NCBI GenBank assembly: GCA_964470035.1
Contig: CAYYBR010000207.1
Span: 1-7,679 of the forward strand
Source: JAJRXG01 sp964470035
GTDB taxonomy: Bacteria; Bacteroidota; Bacteroidia; Chitinophagales; Saprospiraceae
Direction of reading: 5' to 3'
Length of the DNA: 7,679 nt
Under the pieces are notes generated by a model, which worked only from the letters and a program-made list of their open reading frames with translations, made no database searches and was not told the DNA's origin. Each line of letters begins with the position of its first letter. The first letter of the stretch is position 1. Shown here in pieces: positions 6,772-7,679 of this stretch. The translations under genes were made by a program, and so were the position numbers.

Positions 6772-7679
6772 TTACATCTTGTAAGCTCCTTTAGTGTTGA
6801 TCATAGATATATAGGTGTGAGACCTGATACCTTGATCGTGTAAAAATGACGTAACCTGCTCGCTCGCTTGCTCGGCGACAAGCGTATTAGGTGCAAAACC
6901 AAACATACTAGGTCCAGCACCACTTATGGTATAATTCATAGCTCCTGCGTTAAGAGCTAACTCCTGAAGCTTATAGAAATGTGGAATCAACTGCGCTCGC
7001 TGTGGCTCGATCACTTGGTCTACCAGACTCCGCTTCATCAATTCTAAGTCAGAAGTATATAGACTTGCCACAAATGAAGCTGCATTGCCCGTCTGAGCGA
7101 TCAACTGAGAGAGCTTCACCTCGCTGCTCAGGACTGCGCGTGCATCCTTGGTCAGGATCTCTATCTCTGGATATATCACAAAGACAAATACGCCTCGAGG
7201 TACAGGCAGCTTGATAAAATCAAAGGTTTCATTATCTCTGATCAGTACCATGCCTCCAATAAGGCTAGGTATGACGTTGTCTCCATGGATTGCTCCATCG
7301 GCTGCACTTTCTCCTATGACTGCATACTTAGCAAGCTCTCTTTTTTGATGAAAGGGTTTGCCTAGGAGTTCATGGACAGCTAGGACACCCGCTGCAGCAC
7401 TAGCTGCACTAGAACCCATACCACTGCCGAAAGGCATCTTCTTATAGATCTCTATCTCGATAGGTGCTTGCTCCTCACCAAGATCTTTGAGTAGCTCTAA
7501 GGCACCCTTAGTGGCTGTATTAGCAGCAGGATCTCTTGGTAACTTCTTTTTGGTACCATGGATCTTTGTGATGGTGAGACCAGGTGTATCACCCCATCGT
7601 GCGATGATCTCATCTCCTGGCTCTTCTATAGCAAAGCCTAGGATATCGTAACCGACAGCTACATTAGCTACTGTAGCTG
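6772..7679 (-). CDS. thrB: Homoserine kinase (5' end cut off by the window edge)
   Basis: A GHMP-family kinase that phosphorylates homoserine with ATP to O-phosphohomoserine, the substrate of ThrC. The frame is open to the right edge, giving 301 visible residues. The first ones read ATVANVAVGYDILGFA, the family's N-terminal motif, so only about 8-10 codons are missing. An internal ATG at 7437 would give a 221-residue product, but it lies inside the kinase domain and is not the start. Using visible-residue numbering, the ATP-binding glycine/serine loop PFGSGMGSSAAS is at 82-93, HGDNV at 131-135, and the C-terminal GHMP motif SGAGPSMFGF at 252-261. The stop codon is 9 nt before thrC. In many Bacteroidota a bifunctional aspartokinase/homoserine dehydrogenase (thrA) precedes this gene; that would lie outside the window. 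Confidence 0.96.
   Translation of the reverse strand, partial: ATVANVAVGYDILGFAIEEPGDEIIARWGDTPGLTITKIHGTKKKLPRDPAANTATKGALELLKDLGEEQAPIEIEIYKKMPFGSGMGSSAASAAAGVLAVHELLGKPFHQKRELAKYAVIGESAADGAIHGDNVIPSLIGGMVLIRDNETFDFIKLPVPRGVFVFVIYPEIEILTKDARAVLSSEVKLSQLIAQTGNAASFVASLYTSDLELMKRSLVDQVIEPQRAQLIPHFYKLQELALNAGAMNYTISGAGPSMFGFAPNTLVAEQASEQVTSFLHDQGIRSHTYISMINTKGAYKM

Noticed and set aside
7435..7437. Internal ATG as the thrB start
   Set aside because: The frame continues upstream to the window edge through the conserved N-terminal GHMP region, so starting here would remove the first quarter of the enzyme.
1..7679. A novel multi-gene or defence system
   Set aside because: All six genes belong to well-known housekeeping families with intact motifs, and the intergenic space totals only a few hundred bases. 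Nothing supports a new system here.

Overview
The window is a compact stretch of ordinary chromosomal housekeeping genes, most likely from a member of the Bacteroidota. The protein style supports this: the Mfd, ThrC, delta-prime and PTPS sequences read like that phylum's versions. There are also no clear Shine-Dalgarno sequences in front of the genes, A/T-rich leaders are common, and one upstream region carries a TAnnTTTG-type -7 element. GC content is roughly in the low-to-mid 40s percent by eye. The phylum call is inference from recalled family features, not from a search.

Layout from left to right: a small ABM-fold monooxygenase gene on + (59-337); holB, the DNA polymerase III delta-prime subunit, on - (350-1486); a 100-bp divergent intergenic region (1487-1586); a 6-pyruvoyl/6-carboxytetrahydropterin synthase gene on + (1587-1997); mfd, the transcription-repair coupling factor, on - (2010-5417); thrC, threonine synthase, on - (5464-6762); and thrB, homoserine kinase, on - (6772 to the right edge, with only its first few codons missing). 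No stretch longer than 100 bases lacks a gene.

thrB and thrC are 9 nt apart and carry out the last two steps of threonine synthesis (homoserine to O-phosphohomoserine to threonine). mfd follows 46 nt later on the same strand and may share their transcript. The two other boundaries with + strand genes are convergent, each with a 12-nt gap and no room for a terminator.

I see no mobile element, CRISPR array, RNA gene, toxin-antitoxin pair, defence cassette or other novel system. The points worth a second look are modest: a strong excess of GATC throughout, a eukaryote-like CX5HGH active site in the PTPS protein, a perfect 12-bp palindrome abutting the holB start, the degenerate P-loop of delta-prime, and the thrBC-mfd arrangement.
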